Assembly (NCBI RefSeq): GCF_001612805.1
Contig: NZ_BDBD01000016.1
Coordinates: 1-64,000 of the forward strand
DNA: 64,000 bases
Direction of reading: 5' to 3'
From: Nocardia coubleae NBRC 108252
GTDB taxonomy: Bacteria > Actinomycetota > Actinomycetes > Mycobacteriales > Mycobacteriaceae
How positions within the stretch are numbered: the stretch's first letter is position 1; every line of letters starts with the position of its first letter. Positions 46,765-57,358 of this stretch are shown here, in pieces. The notes under the pieces are model-generated. The model did not search any database. It saw only the letters and a list, made by a program, of their open reading frames with translations, and was not told the origin of the DNA. Both the position numbers and the translations under genes were made by a program.

Positions 46765-46921
46765 GCCATCTCCTTGCTCGTTCGAGTGCTTGTGTGCCGA
46801 ATCGCCAGATCGTTCTGGGGAACCGTTGCGCAACGAGGATAGTGTGGTGTGCCAGAACACCGGTGCGGCAGGCGGCTCAGCGCGGCCGGGCGTCGGGCGG
46901 GCTAGAGGAGAAACGACGGTC

Positions 46922-48379
46922 GTGATCGGTCCAAGCGAACAGAATCCCGGATGGCAGGAGCCGCGACGTCGCCGGTCGGGGTGGATCTGGCTGTCGGCGG
47001 TGCTCGTCGCCCTGCTGATGATCGGCGGCGGATTCGCGGCGATCGCCCGGCCGTGGACGCCGGAATTCCGGCACGGCGGGCTCACCGTCGCCGACGCGCC
47101 GTCGGCCGCCACCCCGACCACCGCCATCGCCCCGGCCAGGTCGGACGCACCCGCGCCGACGGTCGCCGGGATCGCCGCCGCGCTGGCGCAGGTGACCAGC
47201 AGCCCCGATCTCGGCGCGTTCGCGGGCCAGGTCACCGATCCGACCAGCGGAACCGTGCTCTGGAGCCAGGAGCCGACCAAGGCGATGATCCCGTCGTCGA
47301 CGGCCAAGATCATGCTGGTCGCGGCGGCGCTGCTCACCCTGCCCGACGATCAGCGAGTGGCCACCCGGGTCCTCGCCGGAGCGCCGGGGGAGCTGGTACT
47401 CGTCGGCGGCGGTGATCCGACGCTCACCACCCGCGCCGACGGCGGCTACTACACCGACGGCCCGCGCATCGCCGACCTCGCCGCGCAGATCAAGGCGGCG
47501 GGCAGGCAGGCGAGCGCGATCGTCGTCGACACCTCCGCCTACACCGGTCCGACCATGGCGGCCGGCTGGGATCCGATCGATATCCCCGAGGGCTCGATCA
47601 CCCCCATCGAACCGGTGATGCTCGACGGTGGGCGGTTCGACCCGTCGGCCGACTACTCCCCGCGCACCTCGACCCCCGCACTCGACGCGGGCCGCGCCCT
47701 GGCCGCCGAACTCGGCATCGACCCGGCCGCCGTGCGCGTCGGCCAGGCCGCGAGCACCGGTGCCGAGATCGCGAAGGTCGAGTCGGCGCCGCTGCGAATC
47801 CGCTTGCACGACATGATGATCCATTCCGACAACGTGCTCGCCGAGACCATCGGACGCGAACTCGCCGTCGCCACCGGACGCGAGGCGTCCTTCGCCGGTG
47901 CCACCGCCGCCACCGCCGCCGCGCTCACCAGCGCGGGCTTCGATGTGAACGGCCTGCACCTGGCCGACAACAGCGGCCTGTCCGTCGACGACCGGGTGCC
48001 GCCGCGACTGCTCGACACCATCGTCGCGACCGCCGCCAAGCCGACCGGCGACGCCGCCGTTGTGTCCGCCGGTACCCAGGCCAGGCCCGAGAACGATCCG
48101 CGCGCAGCGGCTCTGGCACCGTTGCTCGACGACCTGCCCGTCGCGGGCGGAACCGGGACGCTCGCCCCGCGCTTCGTCACCCAGAACCGGGAGGGCGCGG
48201 GCTGGGTGCGGGCCAAGACCGGAACTCTGAGCGTGGCAAGCGCGTTGGTGGGGTATGTGCTCGACCGGGACGGGCGGGTACTGACCTTCGCACTCATGTC
48301 CAACGACCGGCTGCCGGAGGTCAGCAGACCCGCGCTCGACGCGGTGGCGGGTGCCCTGCGCAACTGTGGATGTTCCTGA
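46922..48379 (+). CDS. dacB: D-alanyl-D-alanine carboxypeptidase / endopeptidase (PBP4 class)
   Basis: 485 residues (Rv3627c-type), peptidoglycan-trimming enzyme of the S13 peptidase group. GTG 46922 gives a short cytoplasmic N-terminus ([10 protein letters not shown]) and a single membrane anchor at about 21-42, then an Ala/Pro/Thr linker. Catalytic motifs are SxxK as S126-T-A-K129 (PSSTAKIM), SxN as HSDNVLAE and KTG as AKTGTLS. The typical large insertion domain lies between the first two. It is followed by the zinc protease 12 bp later. Confidence 0.92.
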   Translation: MIGPSEQNPGWQEPRRRRSGWIWLSAVLVALLMIGGGFAAIARPWTPEFRHGGLTVADAPSAATPTTAIAPARSDAPAPTVAGIAAALAQVTSSPDLGAFAGQVTDPTSGTVLWSQEPTKAMIPSSTAKIMLVAAALLTLPDDQRVATRVLAGAPGELVLVGGGDPTLTTRADGGYYTDGPRIADLAAQIKAAGRQASAIVVDTSAYTGPTMAAGWDPIDIPEGSITPIEPVMLDGGRFDPSADYSPRTSTPALDAGRALAAELGIDPAAVRVGQAASTGAEIAKVESAPLRIRLHDMMIHSDNVLAETIGRELAVATGREASFAGATAATAAALTSAGFDVNGLHLADNSGLSVDDRVPPRLLDTIVATAAKPTGDAAVVSAGTQARPENDPRAAALAPLLDDLPVAGGTGTLAPRFVTQNREGAGWVRAKTGTLSVASALVGYVLDRDGRVLTFALMSNDRLPEVSRPALDAVAGALRNCGCS

Positions 48380-48391
48380 GAGCGGGTGGCG

Positions 48392-49450
48392 ATGAGCGAG
48401 GACAAGACCGGGCGCAAGAATCCCGGATTCAGTGCGGTCGTCGACTGGCGGCTGGCCGCGAGGACCGGGGCGCTGCTCGCGCCACCGGGACCACGTACCT
48501 CGCGCGAGACCGCCGAACAGGTCGTCGCCGAACTGGCCTCGGCCTCGATCCTCGCCGAGATGCCGGTGCGCGAGGTGAGCGGGCTGCTCGACGACCGGCC
48601 GGTACCCGAGGCGCGGATCGTCGACCGGCCCGGCTGGATCGCGGCGGCCGCCGACTCGATGTCGGTGCTCACCGGCACCGGCGCGGGCAAAGGCCCGTTC
48701 GCGGGAAAACCGGCGGGCGTCCAGGCCGGGACCATGCTGGCGTTCCTGTCCACCGCGATCCTCGGCCAATACGACCCGTTCACCGGTGCGGACGGCACCT
48801 TGCTGCTGGTCGCGCCCAATATTCTTGGCGTCGAACGTGCACTCGGGGTGGACTCCAGCGATTTCCGGCTGTGGGTGTGCCTGCACGAGGTGACCCACCG
48901 GGTGCAGTTCTCCTCGGCGCCCTGGCTCGCCGGATACATGCGCACCAATGTCGACATCCTCAGCGAGGTCGGCGAGGAACCGATGAGCGAGATGCTCACC
49001 CGGCTCGTCGGCGAACTGCGCGCCCGCCGCAACGGTGACCTCGCCGACGACCCGAACGCCAAGGGCATCGTCGGCCTGCTGCGCGCGGCCCAGGCGCCAC
49101 CTCAGCGCGAGGCACTCGACCGGCTGCTCATGCTCGGCACCCTGCTCGAAGGGCACGCCGACCACGTGATGGACGCCGTCGGCCCCTCGGTGGTGCCCAG
49201 CGTCGCCCACATCCGTGCCGCGTTCGATCGGCGCAGGCAGAAGCCGTCCAACCCGATCCAGCGGATCCTGCGGGCGCTGCTCGGCGTGGACGCCAAGGTC
49301 GCTCAGTACGTGCGGGGCAAGAAGTTCGTCGACGCGGTGGTCGAGCGGGTGGGCGTCACGGAGTTCAACACGATCTGGACGAATGCGGACACGCTGCCTC
49401 GGCTGGACGAGGTCGATTCGCCGCAACGGTGGATCGACCGGGTGCTGTAG
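48392..49450 (+). CDS. zinc-dependent metalloprotease (Rv3626c-type)
   Basis: 352 residues from ATG 48392 (GTG 48386 also possible). Zincin motif LHEVTHRVQF with a second conserved segment EGHADHVMDAVG that supplies further ligand residues, as in the family sometimes called coenzyme F420 biosynthesis-associated. That name reflects genome context and has no demonstrated chemistry. No signal peptide. It always travels with dacB and tilS in Mycobacteriales. Confidence 0.88.
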   Translation: MSEDKTGRKNPGFSAVVDWRLAARTGALLAPPGPRTSRETAEQVVAELASASILAEMPVREVSGLLDDRPVPEARIVDRPGWIAAAADSMSVLTGTGAGKGPFAGKPAGVQAGTMLAFLSTAILGQYDPFTGADGTLLLVAPNILGVERALGVDSSDFRLWVCLHEVTHRVQFSSAPWLAGYMRTNVDILSEVGEEPMSEMLTRLVGELRARRNGDLADDPNAKGIVGLLRAAQAPPQREALDRLLMLGTLLEGHADHVMDAVGPSVVPSVAHIRAAFDRRRQKPSNPIQRILRALLGVDAKVAQYVRGKKFVDAVVERVGVTEFNTIWTNADTLPRLDEVDSPQRWIDRVL

Positions 49451-49693
49451 CGGTTCGCGTGCCGGCGGATTCGCTGATGGCCGCCCAGACTCGGGGCGAC
49501 GCATCTGTGGGCAGTTGATGGTGTGCGCGCGACCGCTGGGCCGCCGACGGTGATGCGGTTCGTGGGGCGCGTTTGTGTGCCTCGCCGACCGGATAACCCA
49601 TGCGAGTCGTCGGTTCGGTGACGGCTCAACTGAGCTCGCGGTCGTCGGCGGCCGAGGTGCAGGCATCAGCCTGAGGCTGAGTAGCCTGCCGGT
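49451..49693. other. spacer before tilS
   Basis: 243 bp without a supported gene. It ends with TAGCCT (49682-49687), a -10-like hexamer 7 bp before the ATG of a short upstream ORF. Confidence 0.4.
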
Positions 49694-49777
49694 ATGACTT
49701 GCGCGACCGGTAGCGGCACTGGGTCGTGTCGTCGAGATGGTCTTGCGTGGTGGGCACAGCGACGGGCTGGTCGGTGA
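49694..49777 (+). CDS. possible leaderless upstream ORF coupled to tilS (27 aa)
   Basis: ATG 49694 lies 7 bp after the -10-like TAGCCT, so a transcript would begin at the start codon. It encodes 27 residues ([20 protein letters not shown] and seven more). Its TGA overlaps the tilS ATG (TGATG). tilS has no good ribosome site of its own, so reinitiation from this ORF could set tilS translation. Speculative as a peptide, better as a regulatory element. Confidence 0.35.
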   Translation: MTCATGSGTGSCRRDGLAWWAQRRAGR

Positions 49778-50922
49778 TGGCGCCGAAGCTGCCCGAGACC
49801 CCGGCTGTGCTCGTTGTGCGGCGCGCATTGCGAGAGTGGGTCCTCGCCCACGGTGGGCAGGGGCCGGTCGTTGTCGCGTTGTCCGGGGGCGCCGATTCGC
49901 TGGCGTTGGTCGCGGCTGCCGTGGTCGAGACCGGGCCGGTGACCGCGGTGATTGTGGATCACCGGCTGCAAGACGGATCGGCCGAGGTTGCCCGGCGGGC
50001 GGCCGACCAGGCGCTGGCGCTCGGGTGCGCGCAGGCCAGGGTCGTCGCGGTCGAGGTGGGGCGTGCGGGGGGAATGGAGGCGGCCGCGCGCACCGCTCGG
50101 TACGCGGCACTGGAATCTGTGCGGGACGGGCGCCCGGTGCTGCTCGGGCACACCCTCGACGATCAGGCCGAAACGGTGTTGCTCGGGTTGGCGCGCGGGT
50201 CGGGCGGCCGGTCCATTCAGGGGATGGCGGCGTGGAACGAGCCGTGGGGGCGGCCGTTGCTCGGGGTGCGGCGGGCCCAGACCGAGCAGGTGTGTGCCGA
50301 CCTGGGGATCGAGGCTTGGCGCGATCCACACAACGACGACCCGGCCTACACGCGAGTGCGGGTGCGCAACGAGGTGCTGCCGCTGCTCGAGGACGTGCTC
50401 GGCGGGGGTGCGGCGCAGGCGTTGGCCCGCACCGCCGACCAGCTGCGCGCCGACGGTGCTGTCCTCGACGACCTCGCGCGCGAACTCCTGAACGCCGCCC
50501 GAATGCCTGCCGGTCGACCCCGAGCTGTGCTCGGCGAGAGCCGGCCGCCGACCACCGAAGGGTCGTCGTCGGCTCGGCCCGCTGGTGGCGTCGGCGAGAC
50601 CGGTGGGCCGATGATCCACGCGGGGGCAGAGGCCGGACCCGGCAGTGGCGCCGACGACAGCGATCGGTCCGCCCTCGCGATCGAGATTCTGACCACTGCA
50701 CCGGCGGCCCTGCGTCGCCGAGCGGTTCGTGCCTGGCTGACCGAACAGGGCGTCAGCGGCCTGATGAACGCCCACTTACAGGCGATCGACGAGCTGGTGA
50801 GCAATTGGCGTGGCCAGGGTGGGGTGGCGATCGGGGGCGGGAGCAGGGCCCACCGGTTGGTCGTGGTGCGCGAACATGGCACGCTGACCGTGCGCGCCCA
50901 GCCGCGTTTCGATGCCACATAA
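49777..50922 (+). CDS. tilS: tRNA(Ile)-lysidine synthase
   Basis: 381 residues. Modifies C34 of tRNA-Ile(CAU) to lysidine, which is essential for decoding AUA. The PP-loop is [13 protein letters not shown] (near residue 32). [17 protein letters not shown], the [20 protein letters not shown] catalytic stretch and [20 protein letters not shown] are all intact. A low-complexity Gly/Ser/Pro insertion of about 55 residues (near 245-305) separates the N-terminal domain from the C-terminal helical part ([10 protein letters not shown]). The mycobacterial enzyme lacks it and is about 60 residues shorter. The stop overlaps hpt (TAATG). Confidence 0.93.
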   Translation: MAPKLPETPAVLVVRRALREWVLAHGGQGPVVVALSGGADSLALVAAAVVETGPVTAVIVDHRLQDGSAEVARRAADQALALGCAQARVVAVEVGRAGGMEAAARTARYAALESVRDGRPVLLGHTLDDQAETVLLGLARGSGGRSIQGMAAWNEPWGRPLLGVRRAQTEQVCADLGIEAWRDPHNDDPAYTRVRVRNEVLPLLEDVLGGGAAQALARTADQLRADGAVLDDLARELLNAARMPAGRPRAVLGESRPPTTEGSSSARPAGGVGETGGPMIHAGAEAGPGSGADDSDRSALAIEILTTAPAALRRRAVRAWLTEQGVSGLMNAHLQAIDELVSNWRGQGGVAIGGGSRAHRLVVVREHGTLTVRAQPRFDAT

Positions 50923-51521
50923 TGGATCGGTCGAGCCGGGACCGACACCACGAAGGGATACCCACTTCCGTGTACGGAGACGACATCGCGTCGGTGCTGA
51001 TCACCGAAGACGAGATCAAGGCAAAGATCGAAGAGCTCGCCGAACTCGTCGCCAAGCGGTACCCGCCGGATTCTCCCGAAGGCGACCTGCTGCTGATCTG
51101 CGTCCTCAAGGGCGCGATCTTCTTCGTGACCGACTTCGCCAGGGCCCTGCCCATCCCCACCCAGCTCGAATTCATGGCCGTGTCGTCCTACGGGTCGTCC
51201 ACCTCGTCCTCGGGCGTCGTGCGCATCATGAAGGACCTGGACAAGGACATCGCGGGCCGCAACGTCCTCATCGTCGAGGACATCATCGACTCGGGCCTGA
51301 CCCTGTCGTGGCTCAAGCGCAACCTGGCGACCCGCAACCCGGCCTCGCTGGAAGTGGTGACCCTGCTGCGCAAGCCCGACGCCTTACGCACCCCCGTCGA
51401 CGTGGCCCACGTGGGCTTCGACATCCCCAACGAGTTCGTGGTCGGCTACGGCCTCGACTACGCCGAGCGCTACCGCGACCTGCCCTACATCGGCACCCTG
51501 AATCCCGCCGTCTACTCCTGA
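50922..51521 (+). CDS. hpt: hypoxanthine phosphoribosyltransferase
   Basis: 199 residues from ATG 50922 overlapping tilS (GTG 50970 would give 183). Salvages hypoxanthine/guanine with PRPP. Visible motifs: [10 protein letters not shown], the mobile loop [12 protein letters not shown], the PRPP signature [14 protein letters not shown], and base-binding [17 protein letters not shown]. In many actinobacteria ftsH follows directly. Here about 11 kb of other genes intervene. The 3' end overlaps the convergent kinase gene by 10 bp. Confidence 0.95.
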   Translation: MDRSSRDRHHEGIPTSVYGDDIASVLITEDEIKAKIEELAELVAKRYPPDSPEGDLLLICVLKGAIFFVTDFARALPIPTQLEFMAVSSYGSSTSSSGVVRIMKDLDKDIAGRNVLIVEDIIDSGLTLSWLKRNLATRNPASLEVVTLLRKPDALRTPVDVAHVGFDIPNEFVVGYGLDYAERYRDLPYIGTLNPAVYS

Positions 51522-53344
51522 GCCGAGCCCACGCGCAGTAGCGCGCGGATATCGGTCTCGATCACCCGGAACACCAGCAGCGCCCCGACGAAACCGAGCA
51601 CCCCGCCCGCGCACACCGTGCGCAGCGGGGTGAGCGTCGCGAGCAGGTCGTCGACCGGCAGGAACGTCGCGCCCGCGATGGTGAGCAGCGGAATCGACGC
51701 GGCCAGCACGAGATAGCGGTGGCAGCGGGCACGTAGTCCGGACAGAGCAACATGGTCGGCACGCAGGTCCTGGTCGTGGTGCAGTAGCAGCGGATACACG
51801 CACCGCACCAAGTACAGGGTGATGAGGAAGAACGGGTAGGTCATCGCGACGGCGGCACTGAGCGCTGCCACCGCGAGCAGATGAACCACCGTTCGCATCG
51901 GCAGGTCTTCCTCGAGTAGACCGAGCAGCGCCGCCAGCCCCAGGGCCGCCGCGATCCACAGCACGAACGCCAGGGCGACGGCGTGGTCGGCCAGGCGAAG
52001 ACAGTCGCGGCGGGTGCGTTCGACGACGTGCGGCTCGCACCTGCCGCCCCGGCGCAAGCAGCGGGGAACGGTGAGCAGGCGCCTGCCGAGCCGGCACAGG
52101 ACCATCGTGCCGACGGTGAAGAACATCAGGTTCACGACGATCGAATAGGTGCGCACCGACTGCCTGGTCGCGGCGTCGAGGCGGTCGTGGACCAGTGCAG
52201 TGTTCAGCTGCCGGTTGTAATAGGCGGCCAGCAGATTCGGTAGCGCGATCGCCAGGGCCAGTATCGGAAACAGATACGGGCGCAAGCGGTTTCGCCAGGT
52301 GTGCGGTGCCGGGTCGACCAGGGCGCGGGCGTGTGGGTCGAGGCAGAGTTCAAGCTGCGCGGCGAGGACTTCGCCGTCGGACCAGCGGTGGTCCCGGTCG
52401 GGGGACAGACAGGTCAGCAGAATGCGGCGCAGGCCAGGAGGGCAGTCCTCGGGGACATCGCCGACGGCTCCGGCTCGGCGGCGAGCCAAGACGGCAGCGG
52501 GGTCGTCAGTGGGGTCGTCGAACGGTTTCGTTCCAGTGAGCAGTTCCCACAGCAGCACACCGAGGGAGAAGAGGTCGGCGCGAGTATCCAGGTCGGCGGG
52601 ATCGCCTGCGAAGTAGCAGGCCTCGAGCTGCTCGGGTGACATGTACGGCAGCGACCCACCGAAGTATGAACCGCCGTTCACATCGGCAGGGCTCGCGCTG
52701 ATATTGAAGTCGGCGAGCTTGGGCACGCCCTCGGCGCTGAGTAGGACATTGGCGGGTTTCACGTCGCGGTGCAGCACACCGTTGTCGGCGGCGTAGCTCA
52801 GCGCCGTCGCGAGTCGGGCGCCCAGCCAGGCGACGGTCTCGGGCCAGGTGAGCTCGGCGAGCGCGGCGCGCACCGCCGAATCGGCCGGACGGATCTCGCC
52901 CTTCTCCTCCATGGCCGTGTCGACGGCGTCGAGCAGCAGCGCACTCGAACGTTCGGTTTGCGGAGTCGCCCGCACCCAGCGCAGTACGCCGAGCAGGGTG
53001 CCGCCGGGCAGGAACTGCATGTACAGCAGGCGAAGCGGGGTCGAGCCGTCGATGACCTGCTGGTCGAAGACGCGCACGATGTAGTCGTGGTCGAGTTGGG
53101 CAAGAGTTTGCGGTTCGGTCCCGCTGTCGGCGGACACCTTCACCGCGACCAACCGCTGCATCGACCGCTGTCTGGCCAGGAACACCCGCGCGAACGCGCC
53201 CGCGCCCAGTTCGGTGAGCAATTCGAAATCGCCGAGCCGTGTGCCCACCTCGATCCGGTCGAGCGCACGGCAATCGGCCGGATGCATGGTCGCGCTGTGG
53301 ACAGGCGAGGGCCGGGTCGCCTCCGCGGTGCGGGTGGAGCTCAC
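51512..53344 (-). CDS. membrane serine/threonine kinase with DFN motif (tandem copy 1)
   Basis: About 610 residues from GTG 53344 (ATG 53287 also possible). Kinase domain at about 37-310: glycine loop [10 protein letters not shown], catalytic Lys in VAVK (residue 69), [12 protein letters not shown], then DFN where nearly all kinases have DFG, and YMSPEQLEA in the activation segment. A characteristic insert ([17 protein letters not shown]) precedes the catalytic loop. The C-terminal half has about six membrane helices. Closely related to the next gene, so a tandem duplication. It starts 33 bp after the stop of that gene. Confidence 0.88.
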   Translation of the reverse strand: MSSTRTAEATRPSPVHSATMHPADCRALDRIEVGTRLGDFELLTELGAGAFARVFLARQRSMQRLVAVKVSADSGTEPQTLAQLDHDYIVRVFDQQVIDGSTPLRLLYMQFLPGGTLLGVLRWVRATPQTERSSALLLDAVDTAMEEKGEIRPADSAVRAALAELTWPETVAWLGARLATALSYAADNGVLHRDVKPANVLLSAEGVPKLADFNISASPADVNGGSYFGGSLPYMSPEQLEACYFAGDPADLDTRADLFSLGVLLWELLTGTKPFDDPTDDPAAVLARRRAGAVGDVPEDCPPGLRRILLTCLSPDRDHRWSDGEVLAAQLELCLDPHARALVDPAPHTWRNRLRPYLFPILALAIALPNLLAAYYNRQLNTALVHDRLDAATRQSVRTYSIVVNLMFFTVGTMVLCRLGRRLLTVPRCLRRGGRCEPHVVERTRRDCLRLADHAVALAFVLWIAAALGLAALLGLLEEDLPMRTVVHLLAVAALSAAVAMTYPFFLITLYLVRCVYPLLLHHDQDLRADHVALSGLRARCHRYLVLAASIPLLTIAGATFLPVDDLLATLTPLRTVCAGGVLGFVGALLVFRVIETDIRALLRVGSAQE

Positions 53345-53376
53345 TGTTTGGCATACGCACGCGGGGACGTGATGGT

Positions 53377-55785
53377 TCAGCTGACCACCCGTTCCAGGGC
53401 CCGCAGGTCGGCCTCGAGCGCGCGGAACAGCAGGTACGAGCCGATGAAGGCGATGATGCCGCCCACGCACAGCACCCGGACCGCGACGATCACCGAGGGG
53501 ATGTCGGCGGGCGGCAGGAAGGTCAGCCCGGCCACCGCGAGCAGCGGCACCGAGGCGGCCACGGCCAGGTACCACGTGCAGCGGCGGCTCAACCCGCGCA
53601 GCCAGGCGCTGTCGTCGGCGCTGATCTCACCGTGGCGCAGGAACACGGGGTAGAGGCAGCGGATCAGGTAGAACGTGACGAGGAAGAACGGGTAGGCCAC
53701 CGCGATAGCCCCGCAGACCAGCAGCGATGCGAGGAAGTGCACCACCGCCCGTCCGGGCACATTGCCGGTGGCCAGTTGCAGCGCGATGGGGAAGGTGACC
53801 CCGGCCAGCGCCCACAGGGAGAAGGCGACGACCACGGCTTGGTCGCCGAATCGGACGGTGTCGTGTCTGGCCCGGCGCAGGGTGGCCGGGTCGTAGCGTC
53901 TGCCTTTGCGTAATCCGCCGGGCACACCCAACAGGAAACGGGCCAGATAGATCAGCAGCGCCGCGCCCGCGGGGAAGAACACCAGGTTCACCCCGGCCGT
54001 GATGATGATGAATGTCTGCTGCGCCGACTCACCGAGCCGGCTCACCACCAGCGTCTGATTGTGCTGGATGTTGTACCAGGAGGCGAGGGCGTTGGGAATG
54101 CCGATGGCCAGCACCAGAACCAGCAGCGGCCAGCGCCGCAGCCGGATCCGCCAGCTGTTCGGCGGTGGGTCGACCAGGTCGCGAGCGCGTTCGTCCAGGC
54201 AGAGGTCGAACTGTTTGGCCAGCGTCGCGCCGTCGGCCCAGCGGCCAGCCCGATCGGGCGTCAGACAGGTGAGCAGGACGCGGCGCAGCGCCGACGGGCA
54301 GTTCGGCGGCACCCGCTCCATCGCGGCCGGGTCGACGCCGGAACTGCGCCGCTCGAGCATGGCCTCGAGGGTGGTCTCGTCGCCTCGGCCCTCGGCTTCG
54401 GCGGTGGAGTCGTCGAACGGTTTCGCCCCGGTGAGCAGCTCCCACAGCACCACGCCGAGCGAGTAGATGTCGGCGCGGGTGTCGAGGTCGGCGGCGCTGC
54501 GGCCGCGCCCGGGATGACAGGCCTCCAACTGCTCCGGCGACATGTACGACAGCGACCCACCGAAGTAGGCCACCGGACTGGTGCCCTCGACCGACCGGCT
54601 GAAACTGATGTTGAAATCGGCCAGCTTGGGCACGCCCTCGGCGGTGAGCAGCACATTCGCCGGTTTCACGTCGCGGTGCAGCACACCGTGCGCGGCGGCG
54701 TAGTCGAGCGCCTCGGCCAGCCTGCGCCCCAACCAGGCGACGGTCTCGGGCCAGCTCAGGGCGGCGATCTCGGCGCGCACACTGGAATCCGTCGGGCGGA
54801 TCTCGCCCTTCTCCTCCATCGCCGCGTCGACCGCCTCGAGCAGCAGTCTGCCGCTCCGCTCGGCGGGCGCGGTCGCGCGAACCCAGCGCAACAGGCCGAG
54901 CAGCGTGCCGCCCGGCAGGAACTGCATGTACAGCAGCCGCAACCGGCGCGCGCCGGTGGGCTCGGGATCCGCGTCGAGCAACTGCTGATCGAATACGCGG
55001 ACGATGTAGTCGTGGTCGAGCTGGGCGAGCGTCTGCGGTTCCGTGCCGCGATCGGCGGAGATCTTCACCGCGACCAGCCGCTGCATGGACCGCTGTCGCG
55101 CCAGGAACACCCGTGCGAACGCACCTGTACCCAGTCCGGTGAGCAACTCGAAGTCGCCGATCCGCTGACCGATCTCGATCCGGTCGAGCGCGACGAACGC
55201 ACCGGGCACCGAACCGGCCGCCGTGGCGGCCGAGGGCGCTGACGCGGCCGCGGTCGCTGTCGCGGTGAGATCGAAGTTCGGCACCTGAGTACTACGGGTC
55301 TGCTCGGGTGGCTGGTTCACCGTCGCGTCGGGGTCGACGGCGCGGTGGGTGCTCTGGTCGAGGTCGTCGGCGTTGAGCAGGGCGCGCAGGCTGGGGGCCT
55401 GGTGCGGGTATTCGCGCAGGCAGTCGCGCGGGTCGACCCGCTCACCGCTGTGCCTGCGGATCACGAACTCCTCGAAGACCAACCCGGCGGGCAGTGCCTC
55501 AGGCTCGAGTTCGGGAAACTCCGCGCAGTACTCGGTGAGCCGTTTGCGGGCGATGGTTTCGGCGGCGTGATGCAACCACCGCTGACGCAGATCCACCCGG
55601 ATCAACTCGTGCAACGCCTGCCTGCGCAACGTGCGCGCATCGGGGAGGAACTCGGCGATATCGGGCGGTTCGCCGTCGACCGTGCCCCAGGCGGCGGCGA
55701 ATGCCTCGACCATGTCGGCGCGCACGTTCAGATACCGACCGGTACTCGCGTCGGGTTGTTCACCGCTTGCGGTGCTATCACTCAT
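53377..55785 (-). CDS. membrane serine/threonine kinase with DFN motif and N-terminal planctomycete-like module (tandem copy 2)
   Basis: 802 residues from ATG 55785. Residues about 20-140 form an N-terminal module with repeating pattern PPDIAEFLPD, LIRVDLRQRW, LTEYCAEFPELEP, FEEFVIRRHSGERVDPRDCL and REYPHQAP. I associate this layout with planctomycete kinases. An Ala/Thr linker leads to the kinase domain at about 208-500: LGTGAFARVF, catalytic Lys241, [15 protein letters not shown] at about 391. Six C-terminal membrane helices match copy 1. All residues needed for phosphotransfer except the DFG Gly are present. First gene of the kinase pair. Confidence 0.9.
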   Translation of the reverse strand: MSDSTASGEQPDASTGRYLNVRADMVEAFAAAWGTVDGEPPDIAEFLPDARTLRRQALHELIRVDLRQRWLHHAAETIARKRLTEYCAEFPELEPEALPAGLVFEEFVIRRHSGERVDPRDCLREYPHQAPSLRALLNADDLDQSTHRAVDPDATVNQPPEQTRSTQVPNFDLTATATAAASAPSAATAAGSVPGAFVALDRIEIGQRIGDFELLTGLGTGAFARVFLARQRSMQRLVAVKISADRGTEPQTLAQLDHDYIVRVFDQQLLDADPEPTGARRLRLLYMQFLPGGTLLGLLRWVRATAPAERSGRLLLEAVDAAMEEKGEIRPTDSSVRAEIAALSWPETVAWLGRRLAEALDYAAAHGVLHRDVKPANVLLTAEGVPKLADFNISFSRSVEGTSPVAYFGGSLSYMSPEQLEACHPGRGRSAADLDTRADIYSLGVVLWELLTGAKPFDDSTAEAEGRGDETTLEAMLERRSSGVDPAAMERVPPNCPSALRRVLLTCLTPDRAGRWADGATLAKQFDLCLDERARDLVDPPPNSWRIRLRRWPLLVLVLAIGIPNALASWYNIQHNQTLVVSRLGESAQQTFIIITAGVNLVFFPAGAALLIYLARFLLGVPGGLRKGRRYDPATLRRARHDTVRFGDQAVVVAFSLWALAGVTFPIALQLATGNVPGRAVVHFLASLLVCGAIAVAYPFFLVTFYLIRCLYPVFLRHGEISADDSAWLRGLSRRCTWYLAVAASVPLLAVAGLTFLPPADIPSVIVAVRVLCVGGIIAFIGSYLLFRALEADLRALERVVS

Positions 55786-56008
55786 CAGCCGACCTAAGGT
55801 TCGCGCGGATCGGTACGAATTTCCTTCCGCCACACCCGACGTCATGGTGCCCCGAGCCGTACCCGAAATGATAACTTGCGCCTGGAGAGCTGATCACCCG
55901 ATTTTCGACGACCATGCGACGGGGGCGAATCCGCACATGCACGATGACCTCACAGCGGTAGCATGGGAGTCCGTCGACGACGACGGCGTGACGGACGCTG
56001 AGGTGGCG

Positions 56009-57358
56009 ATGAACTCCTCCCACCAACCCGCCGACGACTTCCCGATCGGCGGCCCGGCCGCAGCCCTGGCCGCGCGGGTGCGAGCGGGCACGATCACGCC
56101 CGCCGACGCCGTCGCCGACGCGCTCACCCGCATCTCGTCGGAGAACCACAAGATCAACGCCTTCACCGTCGTGCGCTCCGAGCAGGCGCGCGCGGAGGCA
56201 CTCGAACTCACCGCGCGACCCGACCTGGACGAGCTGCCGCTGGCCGGGGTTCCGGTCGCGGTGAAGCAGAACATCGCCGTCGCGGGGGAGCCGACCACGG
56301 CCGGTTCGGCCGCCACGTCCGCCGCGGCGGAACCGGCCGATCACCCGGTGGTCGCGAGACTGCGGGCGGCGGGCGCGATCGTCGTCGGGCTGACCGCGAT
56401 GCCCGAGCTCGGCCTGTGGGCCAACACCGACGCCGACGGGCGCGTCACCCGCAACCCGCGCGATGTGGGCCGCACGCCGGGTGGTTCCTCCGGCGGCGCG
56501 GCCGCGGCCGTCGCGGCGGGCTTGGTCCCCATCGCGCACGGCAACGACGGGCTCGGCTCGATCCGGGTGCCCGCCGCCGCCTGCGGGGTCTTCGGCATCA
56601 AACCAGGTCGCGACGTGGTTCCCGCCGGGATCGGCGCCGACTCCTGGTCGGGCATGGCCGAGAACGGCATCCTCGCGACCACCGTCTCCGACGCCGCCCT
56701 CGCCCTCTCGGTCCTGGCCGACCGCAGCGATCTGGCCGACCTACGGCCGCCGCAGCGACTACGTATCGGACTGGCCGTGGCTCCGCCGTCGCGGCTGGTC
56801 CGGGTTGATCGGCACTGGACGGCGGCGGCGCGCACCGCGGGTGCGCGCGCGGCAGCGGCCGGGCACCTCGTGGAGCCCGTCGAACTGCCCTACGGCGACG
56901 CGGCACTGGCGATGCTGCTGCGCTGGCCCACAGCGGGATTGGCCGACGCCGAGCGACTGGCCGACCCCGAGCGGCTCCAACCACGCACCCGCAGACACCT
57001 GGCCCTCGGCCGGCTGATCCGCCGCCTGCGCCTGGTCCGGCCGAGCCAAGCCGACCGGGCCGAAGCAAGGCTGCTCGACTTCTTCGAGAACTTCGACGTG
57101 GTGATCACCCCGACGCTGGCCGCCCCGCCGCCGAAGGCGCGGCAGTGGAGCAGGCGCGGCTGGGCCGCCAATGTCGCGTCCTCGGTGCGCTACGCACCGT
57201 TCACCGGCGTGTGGAATCTGGTCGGCTGGCCTGCCGCCTCACTGCCGATGGGCATCCATCCCGAGGCGCACACCCCGCTCGCCGCGCAATTGGCAGGCCC
57301 ACCCGGCACCGAGGCGACCCTGCTCGGCCTGGCCGCCCAAATCGAACTGACGAACTAG
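56009..57358 (+). CDS. amidase signature family protein
   Basis: 449 residues from ATG 56009, preceded by GAGG at 5 nt (ATG 55937 is an in-frame alternative). Ser-cisSer-Lys triad: Lys in VAVKQNIAVAG, cis-Ser in TPGGSSGGAAAAVAAG, nucleophilic Ser in GLGSIRVPAAACG. The usual GGSIR reads GLGSIR here. GlyGly context otherwise normal. Hydrolyses an amide of unknown identity. Not GatA, as no gatB/gatC is adjacent. Stop overlaps the LysR stop by 4 bp. Confidence 0.9.
   Translation: MNSSHQPADDFPIGGPAAALAARVRAGTITPADAVADALTRISSENHKINAFTVVRSEQARAEALELTARPDLDELPLAGVPVAVKQNIAVAGEPTTAGSAATSAAAEPADHPVVARLRAAGAIVVGLTAMPELGLWANTDADGRVTRNPRDVGRTPGGSSGGAAAAVAAGLVPIAHGNDGLGSIRVPAAACGVFGIKPGRDVVPAGIGADSWSGMAENGILATTVSDAALALSVLADRSDLADLRPPQRLRIGLAVAPPSRLVRVDRHWTAAARTAGARAAAAGHLVEPVELPYGDAALAMLLRWPTAGLADAERLADPERLQPRTRRHLALGRLIRRLRLVRPSQADRAEARLLDFFENFDVVITPTLAAPPPKARQWSRRGWAANVASSVRYAPFTGVWNLVGWPAASLPMGIHPEAHTPLAAQLAGPPGTEATLLGLAAQIELTN

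Noticed and set aside
46877..50701. 1274-codon minus-strand frame opposite dacB, the protease gene and tilS
   Set aside because: Antisense to three well-identified genes, with low-complexity translation.
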